Below the pieces are notes generated by a model that searched no databases, had not been told where the DNA came from, and was given only the letters and a program-made list of their open reading frames with translations. A program made the translations under genes and the position numbers. Positions 31,966 through 43,069 of a stretch of 64,000 bases of DNA are shown here, one piece after another. The DNA is from Sipunculus nudus (lineage: Eukaryota > Annelida > Sipuncula > Golfingiida > Sipunculidae). Numbering within the stretch: the stretch's first letter is position 1; the number at the start of each line of letters is the position of its first letter. The stretch covers positions 46,406,079 to 46,470,078 of the forward strand of contig CM049309.1 of NCBI GenBank assembly GCA_026874595.1, written 5' to 3'.

Positions 31966-32714
31966 ATGTTAAGTCGGGAGAACAGCCGGCTTGTCTCCCC
32001 TGCGTAATATTTCTTCTCTTTTCCTTCACTTTGGCATTGTTGGCATTGTCGTCTTGGTTGACTCCCCCGAATAGAAATAATTTTTCAGATTTATCTTTTT
32101 ATATAAAGTTCTATATCATTAACGTTTAGATTTATATTTAATAGATTTATATTTATATTTAATAAAGGTCAGAATAAAGGCGATATCAATACAATTATGT
32201 ATATAGATCCTCACCATCTCGGGAATGGCCGAAGGTTTCCGATACTTAACGGCTATGTAGCATGAAACCTTCCCTGACAGGTTTTGAGAAACCTAAACGC
32301 AACAATAGGACAGGTCGCATGGCATGGGTACTTGGGCGTGACGTGCCCCTACTGACGATCCCGTCAGGGACATCAGGTCAGTCCTGTCTCATGTCATGCT
32401 ATCGACAACACGTCGAATCAGATCTTGTCCACTTTGTTGCAGGTAGGTAAAATTATTTCAAAAATGTTGTAGATAGATGCCAAAGTATAAATTGAATGTC
32501 AATATAATATTCCCTAATTAATATTAATATATTTTCTATCTTGGTGCTTTAATTATATATCCATGTAATATTATCGTTATTACTACGGGACCCCTGAACC
32601 TTCGACCTCGAGTTCTTTGGTTGCACTGGAAACCCCGTGAAATATTCCTGTAAATCTTTAAAGTTACCCACACCACAAGTCAATATGCCAAATTATTGAT
32701 GACCTCTAAAAGAG

Positions 32715-32790
32715 CATTTCCACGTGTCCAAATAATTTCCACGTGTCTAGATAATCTCCACGTGTCCCGATAGAATTCCACGTGGGACTG
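32715..32790 (+). promoter_or_regulatory. Four CACGTG E-boxes in B module copy 2
   Basis: CACGTG at 32721, 32740, 32759 and 32779, spaced 19, 19 and 20 bp, three of them in the context TCCACGTGTC. The same cluster is in copy 3 at 43806, 43825, 43844 and 43864. CACGTG binds bHLH factors of the Myc/USF/Clock type; function here is inferred. Confidence 0.5.
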
Positions 32791-33330
32791 AAGGAAGGGC
32801 CAATAAACGAATTATATCTGTATCGGTACATTTAACCTCCGTTATTTCCGTCTGTCCATCATTTATTCCCCCCCCCCCCCCTCTTAAGGCAGCAGCAATA
32901 TTTAAAAATTAGCTTGAAAATGCATAGAATGAGTAAACAGAGAATTTAAAACATAACAGAACTACATGTAACACTCGTATTGCATAATTCTATAAAATCA
33001 TATTTTCTTTTATAAAATATAATGAGAAAATGGGTCTACGGCATAAATATGAGTAAAGAGAAAATGGTTCTACAGCAACGGCCTTCTCTCAAACAAACGC
33101 AGACGTTATGACTATAACCGTGCTGCTGTCTATCGGTGGATGCTCGCACTTATTCGAGCTAACCCATAACACCCCCCCCCCCCCCCTCTCTATTTTATTG
33201 TTGACAAATTGAATTACCACGAAATGTTAGCGAAATGAACCAGAAATTCCTACAAACGTTCATAAACCTCACATAAACGTATTTTTTAACTTAAACCACT
33301 TAGCATTGTAGCAGAACTCACTGTAGGAAT

Positions 33331-33904
33331 TAGCCACCAAGGGTGACTATAAAATGTTAGATATATCTGAGAGTACATTTTATAGTCACCACCCCATGTA
33401 TGCACTTGGGTGGGATTCTAACCTCTGTATGATCTTGGTCTATAAAAGGGAGAAAACCCCTCAGTAACTCGAGTATCTCATTTTTAAAGACAAAATTCTG
33501 TTATGATAAGCTAATTGCATAAATACCCTGCTTAATTATGTCTATAACTCTTACAAAACTGGACCAGTACACATAACAGTGTCGCCGCTACATATACATT
33601 CTAACTGCTTCTGTCGTGGCGTTTATGAGCAGAACGACTCGTGTCTTCTTAGACCAAAATACACAACAACTAAAGTAAAATGCACTTACAGTTGCCAATA
33701 TGTTGCAGTTGTATTGAAAATAAGATACTTTTGTCATAGTGAAGAAGTTTTAATGTCACCCTATCCGTGAAATTGAAAATAAAACAGTCTTTTCCGGAAA
33801 ATACGATCGTATCGTGGTCAAATACCACTTATCTCTATATATGGGGAGGCGACGAAACAGTCGTCCGTTAACGGTGCAAGACGTTTCGTCGCTGCAGGCG
33901 GCTA
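33331..33904. mobile_element. 574-bp MITE with 9-bp target duplication, copy 2
   Basis: Starts TAGCCACC and ends GGCGGCTA, flanked by TGTAGGAAT on both sides (33322-33330 and 33905-33913). B module copies 1 and 3 have the unoccupied site with a single TGTAGGAAT-like sequence, which proves insertion. It contains GATCGTATCGTG (33805-33816) and a hairpin GCGACGAAAC with its complement (33849-33892). No transposase. Confidence 0.9.
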
Positions 33905-34485
33905 TGTAGGAATATGCCAAGTTACTTTCAACCTTAAAAATCTGATCCTTTAAATAAAAGTACGATCCTATGCATTAAAAGTACCAGAACCACTGACCAA
34001 TGACTGACTACCAGTAACTTTCCACTTAATTATTGATTTTGAACCTCACCTGTGATAGCCCTGCTGCAAAATTCACAACTTTCACCAAGCGTTCTGCGCC
34101 TGACGATGTTGATGATTCGTCACCGGGAACCACCTGTTTACGCGCGGCGGCCTCGTTTTTCTGACTCGCTGTTCCCTTTATAAACCATTCCCCTTTTATA
34201 ACACACACTAGTCCTTCTATTTATTATGTTAAGAAGTATTGTTAATATGTGTGATCAACCAAAGATATCCCATACCTACAAGTAAATAAATATTATCGAG
34301 GTAGATTTCTTGAATTTCCTAGGGGAGATAAACAACCATTAACCGTCCCTCCAAATATAGTGGGATACCCCCCTTCGCTCTTCCATCATAGACTCCCAGA
34401 AAATAACCACCCCGAATGTTTACCATTTGTGTGTGTGCGAGTGGGCCACGAACCAGATGCAGACCCCGCCTTACCGCCCGCCCGC

Positions 34486-34507
<22 letters not shown>

Positions 34508-34532
<25 letters not shown>

Positions 34533-35541
34533 TGTGATTCTAATTCAACCAGTACATTGAGGTCGAAGACAAATAAATTGTATAACTTGTAACATATTTT
34601 AGTAGGTGTCCGTCGACCTAGCCTACTTAGTAAGCCTCCCAGCTTACGAGCACTCTATTGAAAATATTGGTGTGCGAGCAAGGACACAGATATTTAGATA
34701 ATCAGATAATAAGCTTAAAATAAACAAACGTGGGTCTTTACTGGGTGTGTGAACCATTTCTAATAAGTGAAAACAAGAAAATTTGCAGGTGGTTACCAGC
34801 CCCGCTTGGAACCATTAATGTTTTGCTTGCACTTTCTGTTTTATTCACTAGATGGCACTATTTAAGGGACCAGGCAGTTAATGTTATGCTGGGAATTAAG
34901 TTAGCCTTTCATGATAAATGAGCCTGAAACCTAACAGCCAATCAGAGGAAGAAATTTGAAAACCAGTTTCTCCCGGTGTTCTTGACCCTAAAGCAACATG
35001 TCATGCTTGGTTAGAAACCTGGGAGCATCGCTTCTTAACTTTGCACCTGGATTATATGTTTCATTTTCTTAGTTGAGCAAGAAAACAAGTAAGGAGTCGT
35101 AGTTAAAGGTATTTTAGCTAGATTATGTTTGGTAATTTTGCCAAAGGAGGGACATTTAGTAATATCAGACAGGGCACCACAAGAATGCATGCAGTGCTTT
35201 CCGTCTCTGTATTATAGAGACGGACACTCTGTCTGCCGTCGACCATATCCGATACGCTTGCACGAGGGCACTCAACATGTGCCTGTTAAGTGCAGCGTTC
35301 CTTTTCAGTGACTGACCATTCGGATAAAATGTGATTGTGATAAAATGTGATTTTTGTGTATATTAAACTCCTATAAAGACATTATCATATAATGGAGAAT
35401 TGATATATATACTGTGCTGGTAACATCAAAGAATAATGTGATATAATGTTACATGTCTATCAATGTGTTGGTATCCATTAGTGCTGGGTATCCATGCATG
35501 TATGTGACCAGTCTCGTGGTGCTGTATCATTATGCAGAATG

Positions 35542-35579
<38 letters not shown>

Positions 35580-35753
35580 CAGAGAAGAAAAATATAAATT
35601 GACCGTATTAAAATTTATGCTCAATCCTAAGGATGATAAAGAAAAACATACATAAATAAATAAAATAATACAAAAAATATAAGTAAAATCAGCCCTTACT
35701 CTTTAACACACACACTTCCTCTTTTTGTCTAGGCTATATCTACTCGATCGATA

Positions 35754-35794
<41 letters not shown>

Positions 35795-35988
35795 TTTTGA
35801 TGACGTCAGGGGACCGCCCCTGGTACATCACATCTGAGTTCCCAATGTGTCTGGACATGCGCAGTCAGTGACCCTGTCAGCCGTGGCGACACGGGGTGTG
35901 CACAGTGTATAGCACACAGACCACATACACACACACGGTACATTAAAGATTAATAATGATCATAGGTAGTCCTTTTTTCCCAATAATT

Positions 35989-36036
<48 letters not shown>
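34508..36036 (+). repeat. A module copy 3 with C insertion
   Basis: Begins ATGAGATGTGATTCTAATTC after (TA)n. It is interrupted at 34619-35242 by segment C, continues ATATCCGATACGC, and then jumps from GCAGAATG to (ATA)n at 35541, lacking ~0.6 kb present in copies 2 and 5. It ends with CT repeats, GATGACGTCA, GCGCAGTCAGTGACC and the TIR-like terminus at ~35950-35992 before (TA)n. Confidence 0.8.
34619..35242 (+). repeat. C segment copy 2, flanked by CCGTCGACC
   Basis: CCGTCGACC occurs immediately left (34610-34618) and at the right edge (35234-35242), while A module copies 1 and 4 have the uninterrupted CGTCGACCATATCC-type site. The segment therefore looks inserted with an ~9-bp duplication. 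It starts TAGCCTACTTAG; the other end is not an obvious inverted match. No coding capacity recognised. Confidence 0.55.
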
Positions 36037-36039
<3 letters not shown>

Positions 36040-36345
36040 TATATGAGATGTGATTCTAATTCAACCAGTACATTGAGGTCGAAGACAAATAAATTGTATA
36101 ACTTGTAACATATTTTAGTAGGTGTCCGTCGACCATATCCGATACGCTTGCACGAGGGCACTCAACATGTGCCTTTAAGTGCAGCGTTCCATTTCAGTGA
36201 CTGACCATTCGGATGAAATGTGATTTTGATAAAATGTAATTTTTGTGTATATTAAACTCTTATAAAGACATTATCATATAATGGATATATATATATATAT
36301 TGTGTTGGTAACATGAAAGAATCATGTGATATGTTACACCGCCCA
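36037..36345 (+). repeat. A module copy 4 (partial)
   Basis: Restarts after (TA)n with ATGAGATGTGATTCTAATTC and runs to GTAACATGAAAGAATCATGT, then breaks into the hairpin array. Confidence 0.85.
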
Positions 36346-36740
36346 ACAAAAAGGTATGCTATGATCATGGGCTAACCGCCCAACAAAAAGGTATGCTATG
36401 ATCATGGGCTAACCGCCCAACAAAAAGTTACCTTTTTGGGCGGTTATCATGGGCTAACCGCCCAAAAAGGTATGCTTAATGGGCTAACCGCCCGAAAAGA
36501 ATCATGGGCTAACCGCGGAAAAGGTTTCATTGTCTAAATTAACGCCCAAACTTCATGGGCTAACCGCCCAAAGGGTATCATATCATAGGCTAACCGCCCC
36601 AAGGTATCGCATCAAGGGCTAACCGCCCTAGGGGATCTTGGGCTAACCGCCCAAAAAGTTTTCCGCCCAACAATCGTGGGCTAACAGCCCAAGGTAACAT
36701 AAAAAGGGGCTAACCGCCCCAACAGATTCCTGAGCAACCA
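36337..36740. repeat. Array of eleven GGGCTAACCGCCC hairpins
   Basis: A short palindrome, GGGC-TAACC-GCCC, recurs eleven times in about 370 bp with AT-rich spacers of varying length. In several units the bases just outside the arms differ but still pair, e.g. AGGGC...GCCCT, GGGGC...GCCCC and TTGGGC...GCCCAA. One place forms an 18-bp perfect inverted repeat (36429-36446 and 36455-36472). There is no transcript or protein evidence. Confidence 0.85.
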
Positions 36741-37219
36741 CCTAAAGGTAACATGTTCTAGCCAACCCAAGTAATAAAACTACTGGCCCCAGTATCATAA
36801 CAACTCAGAAGTACCAGGGACTGAATAACAATTCATCATGCCTGACTACTGGCCCGAAATTACAAAGATATAAGATGATAACTTTAAAAAAGCAGATAAA
36901 ATAGCAGGCATATATTAACACAATGAACTTGAATTAGGCCACTGGTCTACAGAACGTTTTGAACGATTAAGCCATACCTGTATTATATAATATATAATTA
37001 ATTCTTGAACTTATTTTTTATAATTTAACATAAAATAAACTGATACATACAGAAGTATAAATGTAAATTCAAATTACCAAAAGATAGTGATCATCACCCA
37101 GAGTTTAACAATAAATGCTTGATCGCTGAAGGAGGGTTTTGCATTAAAGGTATAAATTGCGAAATATATATATATATATATAATATACATATATATATAT
37201 ATTTATATATATATATATT

Positions 37220-37259
<40 letters not shown>

Positions 37260-37480
37260 ATAACAAAAACCAAACAATTGTGCTTTGGTTTACTTGCATT
37301 TTACCACGATCGCCCGTTTGATGCTACAAGCAAAGGATTAACTTTTTAGCATTACTGGTATCGTCACCCTTCTTAATTAAATTAGAAACTGACGCTAAGA
37401 AGAGCGGAAGCTTTTTAACAAAGGAATGTCCCAGAACTAAAATTTTGACGGCCGAACGCGGCCTTGATTGTATCCCCTCA
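36741..37480. other. AT-rich spacer with (TA)n
   Basis: No gene seen. An interrupted (TA)n/(ATTTATA)n block occupies about 37163-37262. Confidence 0.5.
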
Positions 37481-37514
37481 GCCATGACGGGTGAACAACA
37501 AAGACTTAATACTC

Positions 37515-37640
37515 AACGGAGTGCTTATTGACACACGGTCCGAAAGTCTCGGTTACCTCGATTTGGAAGTCTCGGTTACCGTGTTTTGCAGTCTCGGGTA
37601 CTTAGAATTGAGAGTCTCGGTTACCGTGTGTCACCAGTGG
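37515..37640 (+). repeat. AGTCTCGGTTACC tandem motif and TTATTGACACACGG end
   Basis: Four AGTCTCGGTTACC-like units are spaced ~25-35 bp apart after CTTATTGACACACGG; the block ends ACCGTGTGTCA, an inverted match to the start. This suggests a very small MITE. Confidence 0.55.
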
Positions 37641-37689
37641 TCAGTCAAGCGTACCGCAATTAAGCTGGCGCACCGTTGCTCCAATTAAT

Positions 37690-38500
37690 CACTTTGATCA
37701 CTGGTGTCCTAGATCAAAGGGCAAGATAACTTCAAAGGCTAGCAGGGAAATTGGGCGTCATGAAATGTGATGGTTTTTTTATCATTGCGAAGACGTTATG
37801 CATGACGTTGATATTGATAAAGTCGCTAAGAAAACGTTGCATTGCATTGTACAAGCTATATATATTTGACTAATTTGAGCACATTTAGTCAATACATATA
37901 TAATATGGTAGTTATTCTTATATAGATATCCATTTCTTCTTATTATAGAATAAAAAAAATGAAAATAATGCGTCAAATATAATAAATGAAACAAACCTTT
38001 AAAAATTCTCTAGTTGCATATTTACCTCATCCAGGGCCCCTGCATGGCAGGGCATGCAGAAGATTAGGAAACACTGTTCAGAGGTGGAGAAGGATGATAC
38101 TGAAGAAGACTGTTTTGGAATATTTAATTTTATATGGAACTTGCTTGAATATTTATGTACGATATATTTTGTATATTATAAAAATGTGTATGCATGTTTG
38201 TGTCCGTATCTTAACATGTTTATATTGTGTATATTAATTGTGTATATTTTATATAGCATGATGAATTATTTGGATTTTCTTTCTTTTTTTATTACACAAA
38301 CGTTGTACATGCATAACGGAACAGTACATACATACAAACATACATATAGAAATAAATATTTCAATAACAATTTACATTGAATCGTGAAGGTTATTTATGT
38401 AGAGGAGAGCAGGTAGGTAAGGTTTTCCCATTTTGAATACATTTTGAATTTTATACATCCATGACAGTTCAGTAACTTTTTGAGACATCTGCAATTTTAA
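37690..38500. other. Unassigned
   Basis: AT-rich sequence with no recognisable gene or repeat; the short open frames on both strands lack protein character. Confidence 0.4.
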
Positions 38501-38539
38501 ACATACTTTTATACAACCAGTGTTAGCATATTTAACCAT

Positions 38540-38950
38540 CTATGTTCGCTTTAACCTAACAGAACTTCAGATACTGAAAACTTAACAGAGGAGTTATAAT
38601 GACGAACTATTGAAAACCTCTTGTAATCTTAACCACAAGTTAGCGACAAAAGAACAATTAAAAAAAATGTGATAAAGTTTCTCTTTCTAATTCACAAAAG
38701 ATACAAGTAGGAGAATCTATTACATTCAGTCTATTAAGAAACGGGTTTAACGACACCCGACGTTGTAGTACATAAAACTGAAAATTCCTAAGTGGTACGA
38801 AAAATGTGGTGTGTAATAAATCTTGGAGAATCCAATATAAATAATCTATGATATATCAATTAAATCTTGTTTCAATTTCTTAACTACTAAGTCTGGAGTG
38901 ACTAAATGTTTCTCTTGTTTTCTCTTGTTTGGGTTTTCTTTGCAGGATTT
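38540..38950 (-). pseudogene. LINE ORF2 C-terminal zinc-knuckle remnant
   Basis: On the minus strand around 38670-38720 a frame reads NRLNVID-like sequence followed by SPTCIFCELERETLSHFF, the CxxC...H part of the cysteine-rich tail (zf-RVT) of L1-like LINE proteins. Neighbouring frames give YYNVG and KHLVTPDLVVKKLK. Many stops and shifts; only a fossil remains. Confidence 0.6.
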
Positions 38951-39214
38951 ATTAGTAGTTTATTTATAATTTTAATGATATGTTTATTATATAGTCCCCT
39001 TTGGGCTTATATATGTCACCTCAAATATAAACACAGTAAATATACTTAGTGGTAGATAGTGAACATCATAAACATCATTAGAGTGTACAGGTTGTGCTTT
39101 TTTTCTAACGGCGTAAAAGTAAATTTTTACACTTGTTTCAACGGCGGACTAAGTATTCTACCAAAGGTTTATCGTCATAATTTATACAATAAACCGATTG
39201 AATTGTTTTATCAA

Positions 39215-39480
39215 GTATAGGAAACTGCGTAATTGTGTAAGATGTTTTATCATACAGAATTGTTCGGGGTTCGTAATATAGGCAGAACATTCAAAACCAT
39301 TGTGCCTCTCATCTTCGACGTCACCGTTTTTACATATGGGACAGCCCCTTGCTTCAATTTTTAGGTTCCTGTATTTATTTGGTGGTATCAGCCTATATAT
39401 GGTGTCTGAAATCTGTCAGTTTCACTTCTCAGCGCAAATATCCCACACCAAAGCCGAGCAAGTATAGGCCTACTGAACTT
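39215..39480 (-). pseudogene. Second LINE-type cysteine-rich remnant
   Basis: A minus-strand frame near 39240-39370 reads NLKIEARGCPICKNGDVEDE then RHNGFECSAY. This is the pattern (E.R.C..C..g.VEDE.H....C..Y) found at the C-terminus of many invertebrate endonuclease-reverse transcriptases. Surroundings are degraded. Confidence 0.5.
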
Positions 39481-40960
39481 TTCTGTCGTCGATCGGGCCA
39501 TATACTTTTTAAATATATACTTAATTATGTACCGTGCACGGAGTGCTGAAGAAACTGATAAAAAAAATCTAAATTTCGGAACTGATCGGCATTGTTCAAG
39601 CCATTTATGTTGATTATCAGAACATAACTTTTGTTTCAGATTACGATGGCAATGCGGCGCTATTACATTATATGTGTGTATTAATATATATCAATGGATT
39701 CGAGTATCTTACTTCTTTGCATCTGAGCACTGCAGTTATCCGCGACTTGCAAGGTTATAATCCAATATGAATACTTTCTTGGTTAGACTTGTATAATCCA
39801 TAGTGATTCCATAGTGATTCCAAAACCGTAACATCTCAATAAAATGATATTTACAAGCCGTTAATACATATATCCTATAAACAGCGTGACGGTTTATATC
39901 GCCTTGTAACTCACAGGGTACCCCAAACCAATTTGTGAAAATATTATTACTTAATCATACATAAGCTGAATAACTACTATATAAACTTCTTATGGTGTTA
40001 TAGATTTTGTAATCAATTTTTAGTCCAAACAGCCGCGAGTGCAGAGTAGTTTCCTATATTAACCCATCAACAGCCTTTTTCCTGCATGTATGCTCACTTA
40101 CTATATAGGGCGACGTGTTTCTATTCTTTGAGGCAAACGATTACTTAATAATGAAGTAACTGAAAAATATGATCAGTACAGGAGCGTCCTTTTCGAACCT
40201 CTTTCTGATCTTTGGCTATAAGGTTAAGTTTGTTAAAGTAAGACGCGTTATTCTATAATCGATCAGGCCACGATAATGAGTTGTTGATAAAGAAATGACC
40301 ATTCCATGGCTCGTAGTAACTTAGCCAATTTAATTTTCGGTTTGTTCCTCTGATTTTGAACATTTCCACTTTAAATCGTGAAAATCTGGAAAAGTATATA
40401 TTTCATAAAGAAGAATGTGACAAAATTCTAAGTAATTACGTCTGTATTATAATTAGAGTAATAAAATATCCACTTCTCCAGGTTAACAGCAATTATTTAA
40501 TTCTTCAGTATCGATGTGCTTATAAAGTTTGTATATTTAGTCATAAGAAACTATGATTAACTTACTATATTTAGTTTTAATTTCAATAAAGCTTATTTGT
40601 TCCTATTATCCTTTTTTATTATTTTCTGATTAGAAAAATGATATTGAATTAACAAGAGATATATGTATGTAAATTTTATTTTATTTTTAAATTGTTGAAT
40701 ATACTTAAAAAATTGTAAAAATGAGATAAATAATTTTCATCAGGGATGTAATTTTCATCCCCGAAATTTGTAGTACCACACCTGACAAAAATAGGCCCCT
40801 ATGTTTTATACTAATTATTATACCTAGGGGATGAAAGTTATAAACTATTATAAATGTTAAACATTTGTGTCAGAGATCAAAGGACTCCAATGGTCACACC
40901 TGATTAGTCCAAAGCCACCACCTCTCCTATACGGCCGGGTAATTAAGACCTGCTTTAATA
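39481..40960. other. Unassigned, probably old LINE sequence
   Basis: No clear frames. Position and orientation suggest part of it could be the upstream portion of the LINE fossils, but I cannot support that from motifs. Confidence 0.3.
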
Positions 40961-40969
40961 ACAACAACT

Positions 40970-41135
40970 CGCGTTATTGACACACGGTTTCGGGTATCAC
41001 GACGGGGGTGTTAGTGACACACGGCGAACGCCCTGCCATCTAGATGGTGTGACAGATTTGACGCATGCGCAGTCAAACCGTGTGTCAATAAGCTGGACCT
41101 TTTGACACACCCCGTGTGTCAATAAGGGCGGCCAA
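40970..41135. repeat. Cluster of TGACACACGG motifs
   Basis: TTATTGACACACGGTTT (~40976), GTGACACACGGCG (~41014), and the inverted forms AAACCGTGTGTCAATAAG (~41075) and CCCCGTGTGTCAATAAGGGC (~41106) lie within 160 bp. The first and third are inverted ends of a ~115-bp unit; the motif also occurs at 37520. Confidence 0.7.
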
Positions 41136-41475
41136 TACTCAAACCTTGTTAGAGATCCTGTCAGACTTCGGTGAAGGCCGTATGCGTAACCAGGTAGCTT
41201 GGAAACGTATCAATGGACCTCAAACAAGAAGAATCTTCGATTGGTTTTCTATTGTCCAAAATCTGCGTGTGTTAAGATCGGCTGAGATGGATCTGACTGA
41301 CCACAAAGGACTGTCCAGCTAGTGGGGACGCTATTGCACAGCTTAAGATTGGCCAGAGCCATTAGACCCCTGAAATACAATATTGTACCATCCCCTTTAC
41401 GGGGGTTAAAAGTAACAGCCAAGTATGTTTGTTGGCCCTTCTATAAATTGCTTAAGGGTGCGGCCACCCTGAAGC

Positions 41476-41476
<1 letters not shown>

Positions 41477-41525
<49 letters not shown>

Positions 41526-41534
41526 TATATATAT

Positions 41535-41594
<60 letters not shown>

Positions 41595-41610
41595 AATATA
41601 TATATATATT
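41477..41610. repeat. (TA)n block
   Basis: About 130 bp of TA repeats with periodic AAATATA interruptions, abutting A module copy 5. Confidence 0.95.
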
Positions 41611-42348
41611 CTGTGTTGGTAACATCAAAGAATCATGTGATATAATGTTACAAGTCTATCAATGTGTTGGTATCCATTAGTGCTGGGTATCCATGCATGA
41701 ATGTGACCAGTCACGTGGGGCTGTATGAGCCTAAATATGAAGGGAACGGTAGGGTGAACACTGCACTGAATCGTCCAGTGCAAATGACTTGAGTCAAGGC
41801 GGCGGATCGACGATCTATCAAACAGAAGAATTACTCAGGTAATATGACTTTTCCTATCCACATTTCATTTTTATAATACATATTAACATCATAGGAATTT
41901 AAGACACATTTGAAAATATAATTTCACAGACTTCGACAGTATACGGGAGAATGTCTCCATGCTGTATATATTCCTCAGTTCGCGAAGGTCCCATTCTGGA
42001 GCCCCACCCCTTCGGTATCCGAAATATGGACGAGGTAACATGCCGCGTGCATTCACGCATGGAAAACCTTCCTGACCTCGTGTTCATATACAAAATTATT
42101 TCGCGTTCGTGTTAAAGTACTTCTTGTGCTATCCCTTACTATATCAACGGCTTGGAGTCGAGTGACCATTTGTTCGGCGATGTATAAATGCTAGTTTAGC
42201 GTAGAATTGCGATGTATAAATTTTTATTATAGCATATTTCAGCAAGGATGAACCTTGTGCGCGTCCAGTGTAAATGATCAAAAGAATACTTACTGAGGTA
42301 TGGACATTAAAGATTACAACTTTCAGATAAAGTGGCCTTTCAGAATGT

Positions 42349-42389
<41 letters not shown>

Positions 42390-42778
42390 CCAGAGAAGAA
42401 AAATATAAATTGACCGTATTAAAATTTATGCTCAATCCTAAGGATGATAAAAGAAAAACATAAATGAATAAATAATAAAAACTAGATGTGTCGAAACGAC
42501 AAGAATGCCCCCGCCTGGGGGAAATTAGAAACATTTGTTAAATTTTGTTAAATTTTGTAAAGTTTGGGAGGTGTCGTATGGTCAAAAGTAGGTCAACAAG
42601 GGCAAAATGCAATTTATCTGCAATTATCTGCCAACACACCAAAAATCAGGCCACTTTGTGGCGGGGGCATCAAAATATTAGTAAAATCAGCCCTTACACT
42701 TTAACACACACACACACTTCCTCTTTGTGTCTAGGCTATATCTACTCAATCGATAGACTCTGTCTGTCTATCTGTCTG

Positions 42779-42817
<39 letters not shown>

Positions 42818-43016
42818 CGATGACGTCAGGGGACCGCCCCAGGTACATCACATCCGAGTTACCAATGTGTCTGGACATGCGCAGTCAGTGCCCCTGTCAG
42901 CCGTGACGACACGGGGTCCGCACCGTGTATTTCACACACAAGAGACCACATACACACACACGGTACATTAGAGATTAATAATCGATCATTGGTAGTCCTT
43001 TTTTCCCCCAATAATT

Positions 43017-43018
<2 letters not shown>
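41605..43018 (+). repeat. A module copy 5
   Basis: Starts CTGTGTTGGTAACATC and is collinear with copy 2 through GCGAAGGTCCCATTCTGGAG, (AAT)n at 42351-42389, CT repeats at 42781-42814, GATGACGTCA and the TIR-like end at ~42975-43018. A ~190-bp insertion at about 42480-42675 (GATGTGTCGAAACGACAAG...) is absent from copy 2. The minus-strand 64-codon frame (41899-42093) matches that of copy 2 with two changes. Confidence 0.85.

Positions 43019-43068
<50 letters not shown>
43019..43068. repeat. (TA)n between A copy 5 and B copy 3
   Basis: TA tract joining the TIR-like end of an A module to the TG start of a B module. Equivalent tracts sit at 31915-31962, 34490-34528, 35993-36036 and 45614-45627. 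Confidence 0.95.

Positions 43069-43069
<1 letters not shown>

Larger units (their letters stand above)
31963..34489 (+). repeat. B module copy 2, solo-LTR-like
   Basis: A 2.5 kb repeat placed between (TA)n tracts, starting CGAATGTTAAGTCGGGAG and ending CCCGCCCGCGACA. Copy 3 (43069-45613) starts TGTAGCG, so the family has TG...CA ends with a short inverted match, like an LTR. No tRNA primer site or pol is attached. It carries four CACGTG sites (32721-32784), an exon-like block ending GTTGCAG/GTAGGT at 32442, and a MITE insertion at 33331-33904. Relative to copy 3 it lacks about 0.6 kb near the right end. Confidence 0.7.

Noticed and set aside
36337-36740. CRISPR-like repeat/spacer array
   Set aside because: The repeat unit is only ~13 bp and imperfect, spacers are irregular and AT-rich, no cas genes exist, and the window is eukaryotic.
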